Shown here piece by piece: positions 44,513 through 54,242 of a stretch of 64,000 nt of DNA. Under the pieces are notes generated by a model. It was not told the origin of the DNA and searched no databases. It worked only from the letters and a program-made list of their open reading frames with translations. Position 1 is the stretch's first letter, and every line of letters starts with the position of its first letter. The DNA is from CAVQSS01 sp963746605 (lineage in GTDB: Bacteria > Desulfobacterota > RBG-13-43-22). The position numbers and the translations under genes were made by a program. Location of the stretch: contig CAVVCH010000015.1 in the NCBI GenBank assembly GCA_963746605.1, positions 62,001 to 126,000 on the forward strand, written 5' to 3'.

Positions 44513-45731
44513 TTATCCCTTTTGAACCGCCAAACAGGCGTTCCCGCCGCCGAAGGTAAAGCCGGTCAGCAGGCCCTGATTGATTTCCCCGGGGCGGGCG
44601 GGCAGGTAGCGCCGATCCCAGGGAGTTCCCGGTTCCAATTGGTCCGGGTTCACCGTGGGGGGGATCATCCGATCCCGGATAGCTAAAAGGAGTATAGCCA
44701 AACGTAGCGCCCCCATCCCGCCATATTCGCCGGCGAAATATTTCAACGGGGAAAGGGCTATCTTGGATAGGTCGTCCCCGAAGACCTCCCGCAGAATCCG
44801 GAATTCCAATGGGTCCAGTTCCCCTGAAAAATTGGCCGAAAGGCTGATCAGGTCCGGTGTTCTCCAGCGATCTCCCTTCTTTTTCCAGGCATTCCAGGAT
44901 TACTTTTTTCATGGCCCGGCCTTCCTTTTCAAAGTGGCCGGCACGGGTCACCCCGCTGTTCAACGCGAAAGCGGCGATCTCCCCATAAATCGGAGCCCGT
45001 CGGGAGAGGGCCTGCTCCCGGCGTTCCAAAACCAGAACGCAGGCCCCTTCTCCTAAAACCAACCCCCCGCCCAGAACAGGGTTCATGGAGGGATTCAATC
45101 CTTTTAATACCGAAAAGGCGTGCATCACGATGGGAGAAAGCTCATCCACCCCTACCACCAGGATGGCCTCGGCCGATCCGGCCTGCAACTGCCGGCAGGC
45201 ATAGATCAGGGCCAGTTCGGCGGAGATCAAATTCTGGCAAAAGGTGGTGATGGGGCCTCGCAAGCGATGATAGAGGCTGAGGTGGCTGCCGGCCGTATTG
45301 GGAACCGTATCGGCAAATAAAAGGGGATTGGCCCCCTGGGGGCCGCTTTCCATGAAACTGACAAAATATTCGTCCGTCAGCCCTGAATTGCCGTAACCCG
45401 TACCGGCAAAGACCCCGATGCGATCCCGATTGAGGTCAGTGATCTCCAGTCCGGCGTCGTGCAGGGCTTCCAGGCTGGCCACTACGGCCAGTCGGGAAGA
45501 CCGGCCCATTTTTCGGTAAACCAGGGGCGAGAGATGGTCCTTAGGACGAAAACCTTCCACCTCCCCGCCGAAATGGATCTTCGATTCCAGGGGGGCAAAT
45601 TCTTGGATCGGTTTAATTCCGGATCGGCCCTCCAGAAAATTATTCCAGAAGGTTTCCCGCCCTATCCCCAGGGAACCGATGATGCCGATACCGGTGACGA
45701 CGATTCCTGTGCCGGTGAGTGCGTCCATCAT
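44513..45731 (-). CDS. Ketosynthase-like protein lacking both catalytic His (frameshifted)
   Basis: Beta-ketoacyl-ACP synthase fold, about 406 aa after joining. A Cys is kept at the usual nucleophile position (ITTFCQNLISAE), but the first catalytic His of the HGT motif is Asn (SLSANFSGELDPLE) and the second (KxxxGH) is Glu (LKYFAGEYGGMG). The C-terminal GFTFGGGNACL is intact. The frame shifts in the CC at 44854-44855; removing one base gives ENTDLISLSANF. It is probably a partner subunit for the active synthase at 45889-47106, like chain-length factors of type II systems. A structured repeat precedes it. Confidence 0.75.
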
Positions 45732-45754
45732 GATAACCTCGCAAAAAGTCTAAA

Positions 45755-45888
45755 TACGACTTTCTGCTCGGCGGGGGAGAGCACGCCCTCCCCCGCCATT
45801 TGAAGTGAATTCAAATGGTCCCACCCCCACCCCAGCCCGGCGCTTAATCGCGCTCGGGCTGTTGACGGACTTCTCGCGAATCCGCCAA
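45755..45888. repeat. Structured dispersed repeat, copy A
   Basis: About 130 bp holding consecutive hairpins: GGCGGGGGAG/CTCCCCCGCC, CCATTTGAA/TTCAAATGG, and AGCCCG/CGGGCT. It is about 85% similar by eye to copy B at 50558-50694. The first stem differs by a paired change (G-C to A-T), which suggests the structure is maintained. It lies between two ketosynthase genes. Confidence 0.75.
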
Positions 45889-47106
45889 TCATCTCAGTTT
45901 GGAAAAAATAATGGAGCTGTTATTGCCCCCGAAGGCAAAGGCGTTGCAGAGGACGGTATCCACTTCTTTTTCCCGGGCCTGGTTGAACACTACGTCCAGG
46001 TCGCAATCCGGGTCCCGCTCTTTGAAATGCAGCGTCGGGGGCAGGACTCCATGAACCAGGGCCAGAATAGCCGCCCCGGACCCCAGCACCCCGGCGGACC
46101 CCAGACAATGTCCGATCGATGATTTTATCGAGGTAACCGGGATCTTGGAGGCCCGCTCACCGAAAACCCGCTTGATGGCCTTAGTCTCAATGGGATCATT
46201 GGCCGGGGTGGCCGTGCCGTGGGCGCTGATGAAATCCACGGACGACTCCGCGATCCCGGACTGAAGGATGGCCCGCTGCATGGATAAGGCGGCGCCATAG
46301 CCTTCGGGATGCGGCGCCGTAATGTGGTGGGCATCGGCCGAGGTGCCGTAGCCCAGGATCTCGGCATATATTTTCGCGCCTCTGGTCCGGGCCCTTTCCA
46401 GCGGTTCCAGGATCATCATACCGGCTCCTTCTCCCAGCGAAAGTCCCTGGCGCTGCCGGTCGAAGGGTCGACAGGGTTGGGGATCCAGGGCCTTCAGCGT
46501 ATTAAACCCGGAAAAGGTTAATTGAGAAAGCGATTCAGTCCCCCCGGTAATGGCGAAATCTACCGAACCGTCCCTGATCCAGTCATAGCCCAAGCCAATG
46601 GCCGTGATCGTTGAGGAGCAGGCGGTGTCGATGGTGGCCCGGGGACCGGATAAACCGTAGCGGTTGCCAATCTGATCGGTGAGGCTGCAAAAAGGAAAGG
46701 ACAAAAGATAGGATGGATGCCGTCTTTTTGTTCGCCGGTAGACTTCCTGCCGATAGAGCTCGGTGGGATAAATCCCCCCGGCGGCGGCCCCCAAAAACAC
46801 CGCCACTCGCTCCGGGGATTCAAAACCTTTTTCCAGGCCGGCATCGCCAATGGCCTCCCGGGCCGCGATCAAGCCGAACAGATCCGCCCGGGAAAGCCGC
46901 TGCATTTCCCGCAGGCTGAAATAATCGGCGCCGGAAAAATCACGTACCTGGGCGGCTATCCGAACCCGGAAGCCGGTGCTATCGAACAGATCAAAGGGGC
47001 CGATTCCGGTTCGGCCGGCGATCAGGTTTTTCCAGAATTCAACCCGGTTATGCCCGATCGAGGCAATAATCCCCAAACCCGTAACCACCACCCGACGGGG
47101 ATTCAC
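45889..47106 (-). CDS. 3-oxoacyl-ACP synthase, KAS II (FabF-like)
   Basis: The 405-aa enzyme has an intact Cys-His-His set: ATIDTACSSTITA (Cys), ISAHGTATPANDPIE (His) and IKSSIGHCLGSAG (His), plus the AFAFGGNNSS loop. It extends acyl chains on ACP by decarboxylative condensation. GTG at 47106 overlaps the glycosyltransferase stop (GTGA) and fits the usual start before RRVVVTGLGI; an ATG at 47142 is the alternative. With the His-less partner downstream it may form a heterodimer. The cluster lacks an ACP and a ketoreductase in the window. Confidence 0.88.
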   Translation of the reverse strand: MNPRRVVVTGLGIIASIGHNRVEFWKNLIAGRTGIGPFDLFDSTGFRVRIAAQVRDFSGADYFSLREMQRLSRADLFGLIAAREAIGDAGLEKGFESPERVAVFLGAAAGGIYPTELYRQEVYRRTKRRHPSYLLSFPFCSLTDQIGNRYGLSGPRATIDTACSSTITAIGLGYDWIRDGSVDFAITGGTESLSQLTFSGFNTLKALDPQPCRPFDRQRQGLSLGEGAGMMILEPLERARTRGAKIYAEILGYGTSADAHHITAPHPEGYGAALSMQRAILQSGIAESSVDFISAHGTATPANDPIETKAIKRVFGERASKIPVTSIKSSIGHCLGSAGVLGSGAAILALVHGVLPPTLHFKERDPDCDLDVVFNQAREKEVDTVLCNAFAFGGNNSSIIFSKLR

Positions 47107-47843
47107 GGTTGAACCAGCTTTCTTTGTCGAAAAGGAAGCCAAAAGACCCCTTTGGGCCGCTTGGTCAGCCTGGGCCAGAAGATGCTCCTGAGGACCATGA
47201 TGCTGATCTGATACGTATCGGCCACGGGTCGAAAGTGGGAACGAGGCCGGTGATCGTCGTAGATAGCCGGGACGGCAATGGAGGAAATCGTAGCGCCTTT
47301 TTTAGCCAGCTTGATCAGCACCTCGGTCTCCAGGGCAAAGCCGTCTGCCTTCAAGAGCAGCCCTCGCAACCACTCGGCCTGGTACACGCGAAAACCGCTC
47401 TGGGAATCGGGTACATATTGACCCGTGGCCCAGCTTAGACAATAGGTCCCGACCAGGTTGGGGTAGTAGCGGATTTTGGGTATCCGCTCCCGGTCCCCCA
47501 GACGCGAGCCGATGATCACTTGGGCCGCCCCCTTTCGATATTCTTCCATCAAGGCCGGAAGGCACTCGGGATCATGTTGTCCATCCCCGTCCATGGTAAT
47601 GATGGCCTCAACCCCGTGATCCAGGTAATAGGCGAACCCGGTTTTCAACGCCCGGCCCTTGCCTTCATTCGTTGGAAAGGACACCACCTGAGCTCCCTCG
47701 ATTCGGGCGACTTCTTTGGTTTGGTCGGTAGAACCGTCGTCCACCACCAGGATATCCCGAACCCACTTCCGGGCGCCGCGGATAACCCCGACGAGGGGTT
47801 CTTCGACATTATGGGCGGGAATGATCAATCCGAACCGTGGCAT
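47103..47843 (-). CDS. Family 2 glycosyltransferase
   Basis: The 246-aa GT-A enzyme has the donor site VVDDGSTDQTKEVA, TMDGDGQHDPECLP (DxD) and SQSGFRVYQ. It resembles dolichyl/undecaprenyl-phosphate sugar transferases. There is a partly hydrophobic C-terminus but no clear membrane domain. It lies between a FabZ-like dehydratase and ketosynthases. Glycosyltransferases also accompany aryl-polyene and related lipid clusters, so it may transfer sugar to the product. Confidence 0.82.
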   Translation of the reverse strand: MPRFGLIIPAHNVEEPLVGVIRGARKWVRDILVVDDGSTDQTKEVARIEGAQVVSFPTNEGKGRALKTGFAYYLDHGVEAIITMDGDGQHDPECLPALMEEYRKGAAQVIIGSRLGDRERIPKIRYYPNLVGTYCLSWATGQYVPDSQSGFRVYQAEWLRGLLLKADGFALETEVLIKLAKKGATISSIAVPAIYDDHRPRSHFRPVADTYQISIMVLRSIFWPRLTKRPKGVFWLPFRQRKLVQP

Positions 47844-47858
47844 AATAAACAGAGCGGC

Positions 47859-48296
47859 TCAACAAGAAATAACGGGCTCTTCATCCCGCCACAAGGTAAG
47901 TTCCCCGCTGACCAGGAGGGTCTCCCCGGCCCGGACCTCGCCGGAAAAACGATGGAGTTTTCCCAAACTATGGGTTTTTTTGATGGCGATCAACATCCGA
48001 TCCCCATACTGGGGGAGATGAAAAAATAAAACCCGATCCATTTTGAGTAGATATCCCTGTCGATCCTCAAATGCTTCTTCGGGGGGTTGCTGACTGACTA
48101 AAATCAATCCCGCCGCCTGGGCCATCATCTCCAGCAGCAGGGATTGACTAAAAGACGGCGGGACCCGGTTGGCAGAGAAAAAACTGTCTGTTGAACAGTT
48201 GACCGCAAAGATCCCTTCTTTTCCCGGAACGATCCGCTCGATCCGATCGATGAAGAAAAAGGGATATCTGTGAGGCAGTACATCCAGACGCCGCAA
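47859..48296 (-). CDS. FabZ/ApeI-like hotdog 3-hydroxyacyl-ACP dehydratase
   Basis: The 145-aa hotdog protein has LPHRYPFFFIDRI (catalytic His) and SLLLEMMAQAAGLI (catalytic Glu), as in FabZ. It removes water from 3-hydroxyacyl chains. Spacing to the glycosyltransferase is 15 bp. It heads the four-gene cluster; a primary FabZ usually sits with lpxA, so this is probably a pathway-specific copy. Confidence 0.8.
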   Translation of the reverse strand: MRRLDVLPHRYPFFFIDRIERIVPGKEGIFAVNCSTDSFFSANRVPPSFSQSLLLEMMAQAAGLILVSQQPPEEAFEDRQGYLLKMDRVLFFHLPQYGDRMLIAIKKTHSLGKLHRFSGEVRAGETLLVSGELTLWRDEEPVISC

Positions 48297-48527
48297 GGTT
48301 AACGCCCCATTTGGGTTTACTTAAAAAATATTACCTGCTGCAAAAACCGGTTGTCAATTAATTATCCTGCCTGCCGGGCCTGCGGAGCAGGTTCGAATAG
48401 GGACTGCCGGCGCTTGTACTGTTGGATAGCGCGGCCGCCGCGGCCGGCCGGTTAAAAATCGGGAGAGGGGATATGTTGGGATTATCTTAAAAGGCTTACC
48501 TATTGTGGGAAAGGCGCCCGGATTTTG

Positions 48528-50441
48528 TTATTTCACTTTGGCTCCCGGCGGGACTGCTTTTTCCGGAACCACGACCGATAAGCTTTTCCCGTCACCGGCG
48601 GCCAGAAGCATGGCCTGGGACTCCACCCCCATCAGTTGGGTGGGCTTCAAGTTGGCCACCACCACGATGGACTTGCCGACCAGATCTTCCGGGGCATAGT
48701 CCCGGCCGATTCCCGCCACCAGGGTCCTTTCTTCCCCCAGGTTGATTTTCATTTTTATCAGCTTGTCCGTCTTGGGTATCCGTTCGGCGGACAACACCTG
48801 GGCTACCCGCAGGTCCCATTTTTTAAACTCCTCAATCGACATCAGGGAAGAGACCTTTGTTTCCACCGGGGGGACCTTCCTGGTGGGAGGCGGTGGCGTT
48901 TCCTTCTTGACCTCGATGCGTGGAAATAAGGCCGGACCCCGCGCTACTCGGGTTCCCGGCGCCAGTCGCCCCCAAACCAATTCCTCTTCCCAGGAAACCG
49001 GCTCCTTTTTCGGCCCATAGCCCAGTTGCTCCAGCATGGACCGGGCCGTTTGGGGCATAAAGGGGCTGAGCAGGATCGCCGTTTGCCGCAGGGTTTCGGC
49101 CAGAACATAGAGCACCGTCCGCAGCCGATCCTCTAGGGTCGGGTCTTTGGCCAGGGACCAGGGCGCCTGGGTGTCGATGTATTTATTGGCCCCGTCAATC
49201 ACCTCCCACAAGGTCATCAGGGCCTTGTGGAAGGCCACTTTCCGGACCTCCTGGATGACAGTCTCCCGAACCTGATCTAGATGATCTTTCATCCCCTGCT
49301 CCTCAGGCCCCGGTTCCCCCGGTTCGGGGATGGCCCCCCCGCAATACTTTTCGATCATGGTCAGGGTCCGGCTGAAACAATTGCCCAAGTTGTTGGCCAG
49401 ATCGGCGTTGACCCGCTGGATCAGGCTCTCTTCGCTGAAGTGGGCATCCAGACCAAAAACCATCTCCCGTAAAAAGAAATAGCGGACGGCATCGGCCCCG
49501 AATCGGTCTTTAAGCTGCTGGGGACGGATCACGTTGCCCAGGCTCTTGGAGATCTTGGTCTGATCCAGGTTCCAGTAGCCGTGGACATTCAAGTGACGAT
49601 AGGGCGCAATTCCGGCGGCCTGGAGCATGATCGGCCAGTAAATGCCGTGGGGCTTTAAAATATCCTTGGCGATAATGTGCTCCACCGACGGCCAGAATTT
49701 GGTAAACAACGGGCCGTCGGGGTAGCCCAGACCCGCCAGATAGTTGATCAGGGCGTCAAACCAGACATAGGTCACATAGTTTTCGTCGAAGGGCAGGGTA
49801 ATGCCCCAGGTCAGGCGGGTCTTGGGCCGGGAAATGCATAAGTCCTCGAGCGGTTCTTTCAGAAAGGAAAGTACTTCGTTGCGGTAGCGTTCGGGACGGA
49901 TGAAATCGGGGTTTTCCTGGAGGTGCCGGATGAGCCAGTCCTGATAAGCGCTCATGCGAAAGAAATAATTGGCTTCTTTGATGAAGGTCAGCGGGGTCTG
50001 ATGGTCCGGACAGCGTCCGTCGACGATTTCCCGATCCGTGTAAAAGCGCTCGCACCCGACGCAATACTGACCGCCGTATTCACTGAAATAAATGTCCCCC
50101 GATTCATACACCCGCGACAAAATGGCGGTAACTACGGCTATATGCTCCGGATCGGTGGTCCGGATAAAATGATCGGGGTGAATATTCAGTTCCGGCCAGG
50201 TTTGCCGAAAAAGCTGACTGATGCGGTCGGCGTAAGGTTTAGGATCCTTCCCTTCTTTCTGGGCCGCCTGGACCACCTTTTCCCCGTGCTCGTCCGTTCC
50301 GGTCTGGAAGCGGGTTTCATATCCCTGAGCCCGGTAGAAACGGCTCAGCGTATCGGCGACGATCGTACTGTAGGCATGGCCGATATGGGGCTCGGCGTTG
50401 ACATAATAGATCGGAGTGGTCACATAAAAAGTTCGATTCAT
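48528..50441 (-). CDS. metG: Methionyl-tRNA synthetase
   Basis: Class I enzyme that charges tRNA-Met. The 637-aa protein has the HIGH motif (NAEPHIGHAYS, about residue 17), a zinc knuckle (CVGCERF and CPDH), the KMSKS-type motif (KISKSLGN) and a C-terminal tRNA-binding OB domain (VAQVLSAERIPKTDKLIKMK). Full length. Upstream lies a structured repeat and the ricT-like gene. Confidence 0.97.
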   Translation of the reverse strand: MNRTFYVTTPIYYVNAEPHIGHAYSTIVADTLSRFYRAQGYETRFQTGTDEHGEKVVQAAQKEGKDPKPYADRISQLFRQTWPELNIHPDHFIRTTDPEHIAVVTAILSRVYESGDIYFSEYGGQYCVGCERFYTDREIVDGRCPDHQTPLTFIKEANYFFRMSAYQDWLIRHLQENPDFIRPERYRNEVLSFLKEPLEDLCISRPKTRLTWGITLPFDENYVTYVWFDALINYLAGLGYPDGPLFTKFWPSVEHIIAKDILKPHGIYWPIMLQAAGIAPYRHLNVHGYWNLDQTKISKSLGNVIRPQQLKDRFGADAVRYFFLREMVFGLDAHFSEESLIQRVNADLANNLGNCFSRTLTMIEKYCGGAIPEPGEPGPEEQGMKDHLDQVRETVIQEVRKVAFHKALMTLWEVIDGANKYIDTQAPWSLAKDPTLEDRLRTVLYVLAETLRQTAILLSPFMPQTARSMLEQLGYGPKKEPVSWEEELVWGRLAPGTRVARGPALFPRIEVKKETPPPPTRKVPPVETKVSSLMSIEEFKKWDLRVAQVLSAERIPKTDKLIKMKINLGEERTLVAGIGRDYAPEDLVGKSIVVVANLKPTQLMGVESQAMLLAAGDGKSLSVVVPEKAVPPGAKVK

Positions 50442-50474
50442 AGTAGTTGATAAGTTCGCAAAAGGTCCCGAACT

Positions 50475-50547
50475 GTCATCCTGAACGAAGTGAAGGATCT
50501 CGGAACTAGTTGAAAAAACAAGATTCTTCGCATTCGCTCAGAATGAC
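50475..50547. repeat. Palindromic dispersed repeat
   Basis: GTCATCCTGAACGAAGTGAA and its inverted partner, ending CGCTCAGAATGAC, flank a 20-base centre. This resembles a widespread palindromic repeat type. It sits directly before the structured repeat copy B. Confidence 0.7.
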
Positions 50548-50557
50548 AAACTCTCTC

Positions 50558-50694
50558 TGACGGACTTTTTGCTCGGCGGGAGAGGGCTTCCCCTCTCCCG
50601 CCATTTGAAGTGAATTCAAATGGTCCCACCCTCACCCCCAGCCCAGCGTTTAATGGCGCTCGGGCTGCTGACGGACTTCGGACGAGTCCGTCAT
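50558..50694. repeat. Structured dispersed repeat, copy B
   Basis: Homologous to 45755-45888. Hairpins: GGCGGGAGAGG/CCTCTCCCGCC, CCATTTGAA/TTCAAATGG, AGCCC/GGGCT and TGACGGACT/AGTCCGTCA. It lies between the metG start and the stop of the ricT-like gene, so it is in a leader or trailer position. Confidence 0.75.
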
Positions 50695-50701
50695 AGGTCG
50701 T

Positions 50702-51547
50702 TCAACCCTTGTCCTTTTTCGTTTCAGCGACCCCCGGGGTGAGTTCCGACACCTTGATGATTTTTTCCTCTCTCTCGGCGGTCTCCACCAGGATCGTCCC
50801 TTCCATCACGTTTTGTCGCAGCACTTTAACCGGTCCCAGCGGGCTGACAATGGTTTTACCCACCTTGGGAAAATCCTTTTTTAGCTGCTGATAGGTTTCA
50901 TACTCATAGGTCAGGCAGCACATCAAGCGGCCGCAAATCCCTGATATTTTGGTGGGGTTCAGGGGCAGATTCTGCTCTTTGGCCATCTTGACCGAAACGG
51001 CCGCGAAATCCGGCAGGAACGAAGCGCAACACAACTCCCGCCCGCAGGGACCCAAACCGCCGATCATCTTGGCCTCGTTGCGCACCCCGATCTGACGCAT
51101 CTCGATTCGGGTATGAAACCGATGCACCAGATCTTTCACCAGCTCCCGAAAATCCACGCGGCCGTCGGCGGTGAAATAAAAAATGACCTTGCTGCCGTCA
51201 AAAAAGCATTCCACCCGGACCAGCTTCATTTGCAGGTTGCGTTCCCGGATGCGTTCCAGGCAAAAGTTGAAGGCCTCTTTCTCTCGCTCCTGGATTTTCT
51301 CGTCTTGGGCCAGGTCCTCCGCGTGGGCCATGCGGAATATTTTTTTGAATTCACGGCCCCCCTCGGGTGGATCGATCTTGAAGGGTCCCCGGACCACTTT
51401 CCCCAGGCCCAATCCCTGTTCCGTCTTGACGATTACCTTATCGCCGGATTTCATCACGAAGTGGCCGCAATCGAAATCATAGATACAGCCCGCCTGTTGA
51501 AACCGGACACCGACTATTTTTAAGGATTCTTTTTCGATAGAAGCCAC
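50702..51547 (-). CDS. PSP1-domain protein, RicT/YaaT-like
   Basis: The 281-aa protein has a PSP1 domain (about residues 60-210) with Cys-rich motifs GPCGRELCCASFL and ISGICGRLMCCLTYE. In Bacillus, RicT forms an iron-sulfur complex that helps RNase Y process RNA. In deltaproteobacteria it commonly lies next to holB and tmk, as here, so a link to replication or RNA turnover is possible. Full length. Confidence 0.88.
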   Translation of the reverse strand: MASIEKESLKIVGVRFQQAGCIYDFDCGHFVMKSGDKVIVKTEQGLGLGKVVRGPFKIDPPEGGREFKKIFRMAHAEDLAQDEKIQEREKEAFNFCLERIRERNLQMKLVRVECFFDGSKVIFYFTADGRVDFRELVKDLVHRFHTRIEMRQIGVRNEAKMIGGLGPCGRELCCASFLPDFAAVSVKMAKEQNLPLNPTKISGICGRLMCCLTYEYETYQQLKKDFPKVGKTIVSPLGPVKVLRQNVMEGTILVETAEREEKIIKVSELTPGVAETKKDKG

Positions 51548-51623
51548 TTAGATTCTTTCTTTACCCGATCATAGAGCCATTTTTTTATTATACGATAGGA
51601 AGTACAAATGTTTAAGCGAAAAA

Positions 51624-52626
51624 TCAGTGCGCGGCCCGGGCCAGGTTGATCCAGAGCATCTCCCAGGTCAATTGGGGGTTGACCTGCCGGAGTAGATCCC
51701 GGGCGGCCTGGGTAATCAGGTCGTAGCCTTTGAGCCAGGTTCTTTCGGGGCAGCGGAAGGCCAGCCCCTTAAGTCTTTCTTTATAGTGCGCCGGCAGAAA
51801 AACGAGGTCCTCCAGGCCGTTACGAAGCCAAAGGATATCCCGCAAACAGGTACCGCCGATTTCCAGGGCCTCCTGCATTTGCTCTCGGGAGCCCAGCCAA
51901 TCCTTCACCCCGGCGATTAAGGGGGACAGGCTGCCCTGGGACAGGGACTCCAACTGCCTCAGCCAGGATTCCAGATTCTTGTCCCAGGATTTCTCTTCCG
52001 AAAATTTCTTGAAGAAATGAAAGGCCCGTCCCAAACTCCCCCCGGAAACGCGGCTGATGACCTGGGCTTTTTCGGGGTCCGATCCCAGGTCGGTGATCAA
52101 TAGGCGGCAGATCAGGTCCAGGGATAGGGGGCTGAAATGGAGCGGCAGGCAGCGGGAAACCAGGGTGGGCAAGAGCTCGCCCGGATCATTGACCAAAAGG
52201 ACAAAAATATTTCCGGACGGGCGGTTCCTCCAGGGTTTTCAAAAAGGCATTGGCGGCCCACACATTTAAGTCCGAGGCCTTATCCAGCAGGATCAGGCGA
52301 TAGCGGTTTCCAAAAGGCGGGTAGGCCAGTTGCTCCTCCAGTTCCCGAATTTGGTCGATCGTGATCTGGTTTTTTTCCGGTTTTAAGTGCACCAGGTCCG
52401 GATGGCAGTTTTTTTCTATTTTCAAACAGGAAGGGCAGGCGTCGCAGCCTCCCTCCGGACCCGGCTGCAGGCAATTTAAAGCCTTGGCCATTTCCAGGGC
52501 TGTCTTTTTTTTCCCGATCCCGTCCGGACCGGTAAACAGATAGGCATGGTGGACCTTATCCCGGTCCAAGGCCCGCCGCAGCAGTCCGATGGCCCGGTCC
52601 TGCCCCTGAATGTTCTTAAAAGACAT
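51624..52626 (-). CDS. holB: DNA polymerase III delta' subunit (one-base frameshift)
   Basis: Clamp-loader subunit. The N-terminal part has the P-loop TGPDGIGKKK, a zinc motif with spaced Cys (CDACPSCLKIEKNC) and ANAFLKTLEEPP. The frame breaks after EEPP in a run of three C (plus-strand GGG at 52219-52221). Removing one gives EEPPSGNIFVLLVNDPGELL, and the sensor region SRCLPLHFSPL continues to 51624, about 333 aa. DNA polymerase III delta' is essential, so an assembly error is likely. Between ricT-like and tmk. Confidence 0.92.
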
Positions 52627-53263
52627 GGACGCCGGGGTCCTTTCGAAAAAGATGCCGCTTTATTTCCTGGTGAATTTTTTCAGGGGAATGGGTGGCATCC
52701 AGCACCCGGAAGCGCTGGGGCTCACGCCGGGCCAGAAACAAATACCCCTCCCGGATTTTCTCGTGAAAGGCCTGGGCCTCTTCTTCAAAGCGGGACTCCT
52801 TGAGGCCCTGGGCGGACCGCCGGATCCTTTTCCAGGCCCGCGGCAGGCCGATAGTGACCGGACAGTCCAGCAACAAGGTCAGATCCGGGACCAGGGAATT
52901 CAATACCAGGGGGCGCAATTTTTCCAGGGTCCTCAGGTTCAATCCCCGGGCCCAACCCTGGTAAACCAGGGTGGCATCCCAGAAACGGTCGCAGATCACC
53001 CAATCCCCCCGGCTGAGGGCCGGCTGGATTTTTTCGGCCACATGCTGGCAGCGGTCGGCCAGGTAGAGAAACAGCTCCGTTTTCGGTTGGATGCTTTTAT
53101 TGTGCTGATCCAGCAAAATCGTTCGGATCTGTTTTCCAATAGCCGTTCCTCCCGGTTCCCGGGTTACCAGGCAGGAAAGACCCCGCTCTTTCAGGACCTG
53201 TCGCAGCCGCCTGATCTGGGTGGTTTTGCCGGATCCTTCTATTCCTTCAAAAGTGACAAACAA
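52616..53263 (-). CDS. tmk: Thymidylate kinase
   Basis: Phosphorylates dTMP to dTDP. The 215-aa protein has the P-loop FEGIEGSGKTTQ (residues 5-16), TREPGGTAIG and the DRFWDATLVYQG motif. It overlaps holB by 11 bp. Normal length. Confidence 0.96.
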   Translation of the reverse strand: MFVTFEGIEGSGKTTQIRRLRQVLKERGLSCLVTREPGGTAIGKQIRTILLDQHNKSIQPKTELFLYLADRCQHVAEKIQPALSRGDWVICDRFWDATLVYQGWARGLNLRTLEKLRPLVLNSLVPDLTLLLDCPVTIGLPRAWKRIRRSAQGLKESRFEEEAQAFHEKIREGYLFLARREPQRFRVLDATHSPEKIHQEIKRHLFRKDPGVHVF

Positions 53264-53293
53264 AAGCTACGGTTCCTTTTTGGTTTTTCGTAG

Positions 53294-53368
53294 GGGCGGG
53301 TTTTATACCCGCCCGGGGCACTCGTTCACGGCTGCGGTTCGAAAGGCGGGAGGGGATTAACCCCTCCC
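53294..53368. repeat. Two GC-rich hairpins between purQ and tmk
   Basis: GGGCGGGT/ACCCGCCC at 53294-53314 and GGGAGGGG/CCCCTCCC at 53348-53368. The second resembles the hairpin at 5369-5391. They may end transcription of purQ or be dispersed repeats. Confidence 0.55.
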
Positions 53369-53396
53369 CTACACCCGAATCCCGGAATCCTGTTTT

Positions 53397-54242
53397 CTAT
53401 CTACCTGCTAAATTCCGGCGGACATAATCGGCGGCGTTTTTGAAAATACGCAAACCCTGGCCTTCTTCTTTTTCCAGACTTTTTCCTTCCCGTCCCAGAG
53501 CTTCTTTGATCAGCGTCCAGCGGGGATGGTTGGTCCAATGATGGAAAGCCTCCGGGTGGGGCATTAACCCGAAAATGCGTCCGCTGGGGTCGCAGAGGCC
53601 GGCGATATCCAGCAAGGAGCCGTTGGGATTATCCGGGAAGCGGCCCTGGGCCTTTTCTCCCGTCGGCAGGGCATAGGACAGGGCTACCTGCTGCCCGGCG
53701 ACCAATTGCTCCAGCACTTCGGGGGGCGCATAAAACTTGCCTTCCCCATGGCGGACGGGCAGTTCAATTTTTTCGATTCCCCGGGTGAAAACACAGGGGG
53801 AATGGGGATTGCCCCGCAGCCGCACCCAGTCGTCCCGGAAATTGCCGCCGTCATTGGCGATCAAGGCCACCAATCGCTTTCCAAAATCGCCGGCGAAGCC
53901 GGGCAGCAGCCCCAGGTTGACCATGCCCTGGAATCCATTACAGATCCCAATGATCAAGTTGCCGGCCGAGATAAAGGCCTCCAGGGCTTCCTTTAACGTA
54001 TACTTGAGCCGGGCGGCCAGAATAACGCCGGCCCCGTGATCGTCGCCCCAACTGAAACCGCCGACCAGGGCCAGGAGGTGATAGCCCTGAAGGTTGACTT
54101 TATTCCGATCCCCGGGGGGGGCGATCAACTGGCTGATGTGGACCCTATCCGCCTGGAAACCGGCCTGGGACAGGCTATACTGGGTTTCCCAGTCGCAATT
54201 CAGGCCGTATCCGGTTAAGACCAACGCCCGCGGATCGTTCAT
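53397..54242 (-). CDS. purQ: Phosphoribosylformylglycinamidine synthase subunit PurQ
   Basis: Class I glutaminase that feeds ammonia to PurL in purine synthesis. The 281-aa protein has the nucleophile elbow GICNGFQGM and the His/Glu pair in MPHPEAFHHW. An insert with ARLKYTLKEALEAF is typical of the larger PurQ type. Its ATG overlaps the purL stop by 4 bp. Confidence 0.95.
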   Translation of the reverse strand: MNDPRALVLTGYGLNCDWETQYSLSQAGFQADRVHISQLIAPPGDRNKVNLQGYHLLALVGGFSWGDDHGAGVILAARLKYTLKEALEAFISAGNLIIGICNGFQGMVNLGLLPGFAGDFGKRLVALIANDGGNFRDDWVRLRGNPHSPCVFTRGIEKIELPVRHGEGKFYAPPEVLEQLVAGQQVALSYALPTGEKAQGRFPDNPNGSLLDIAGLCDPSGRIFGLMPHPEAFHHWTNHPRWTLIKEALGREGKSLEKEEGQGLRIFKNAADYVRRNLAGR

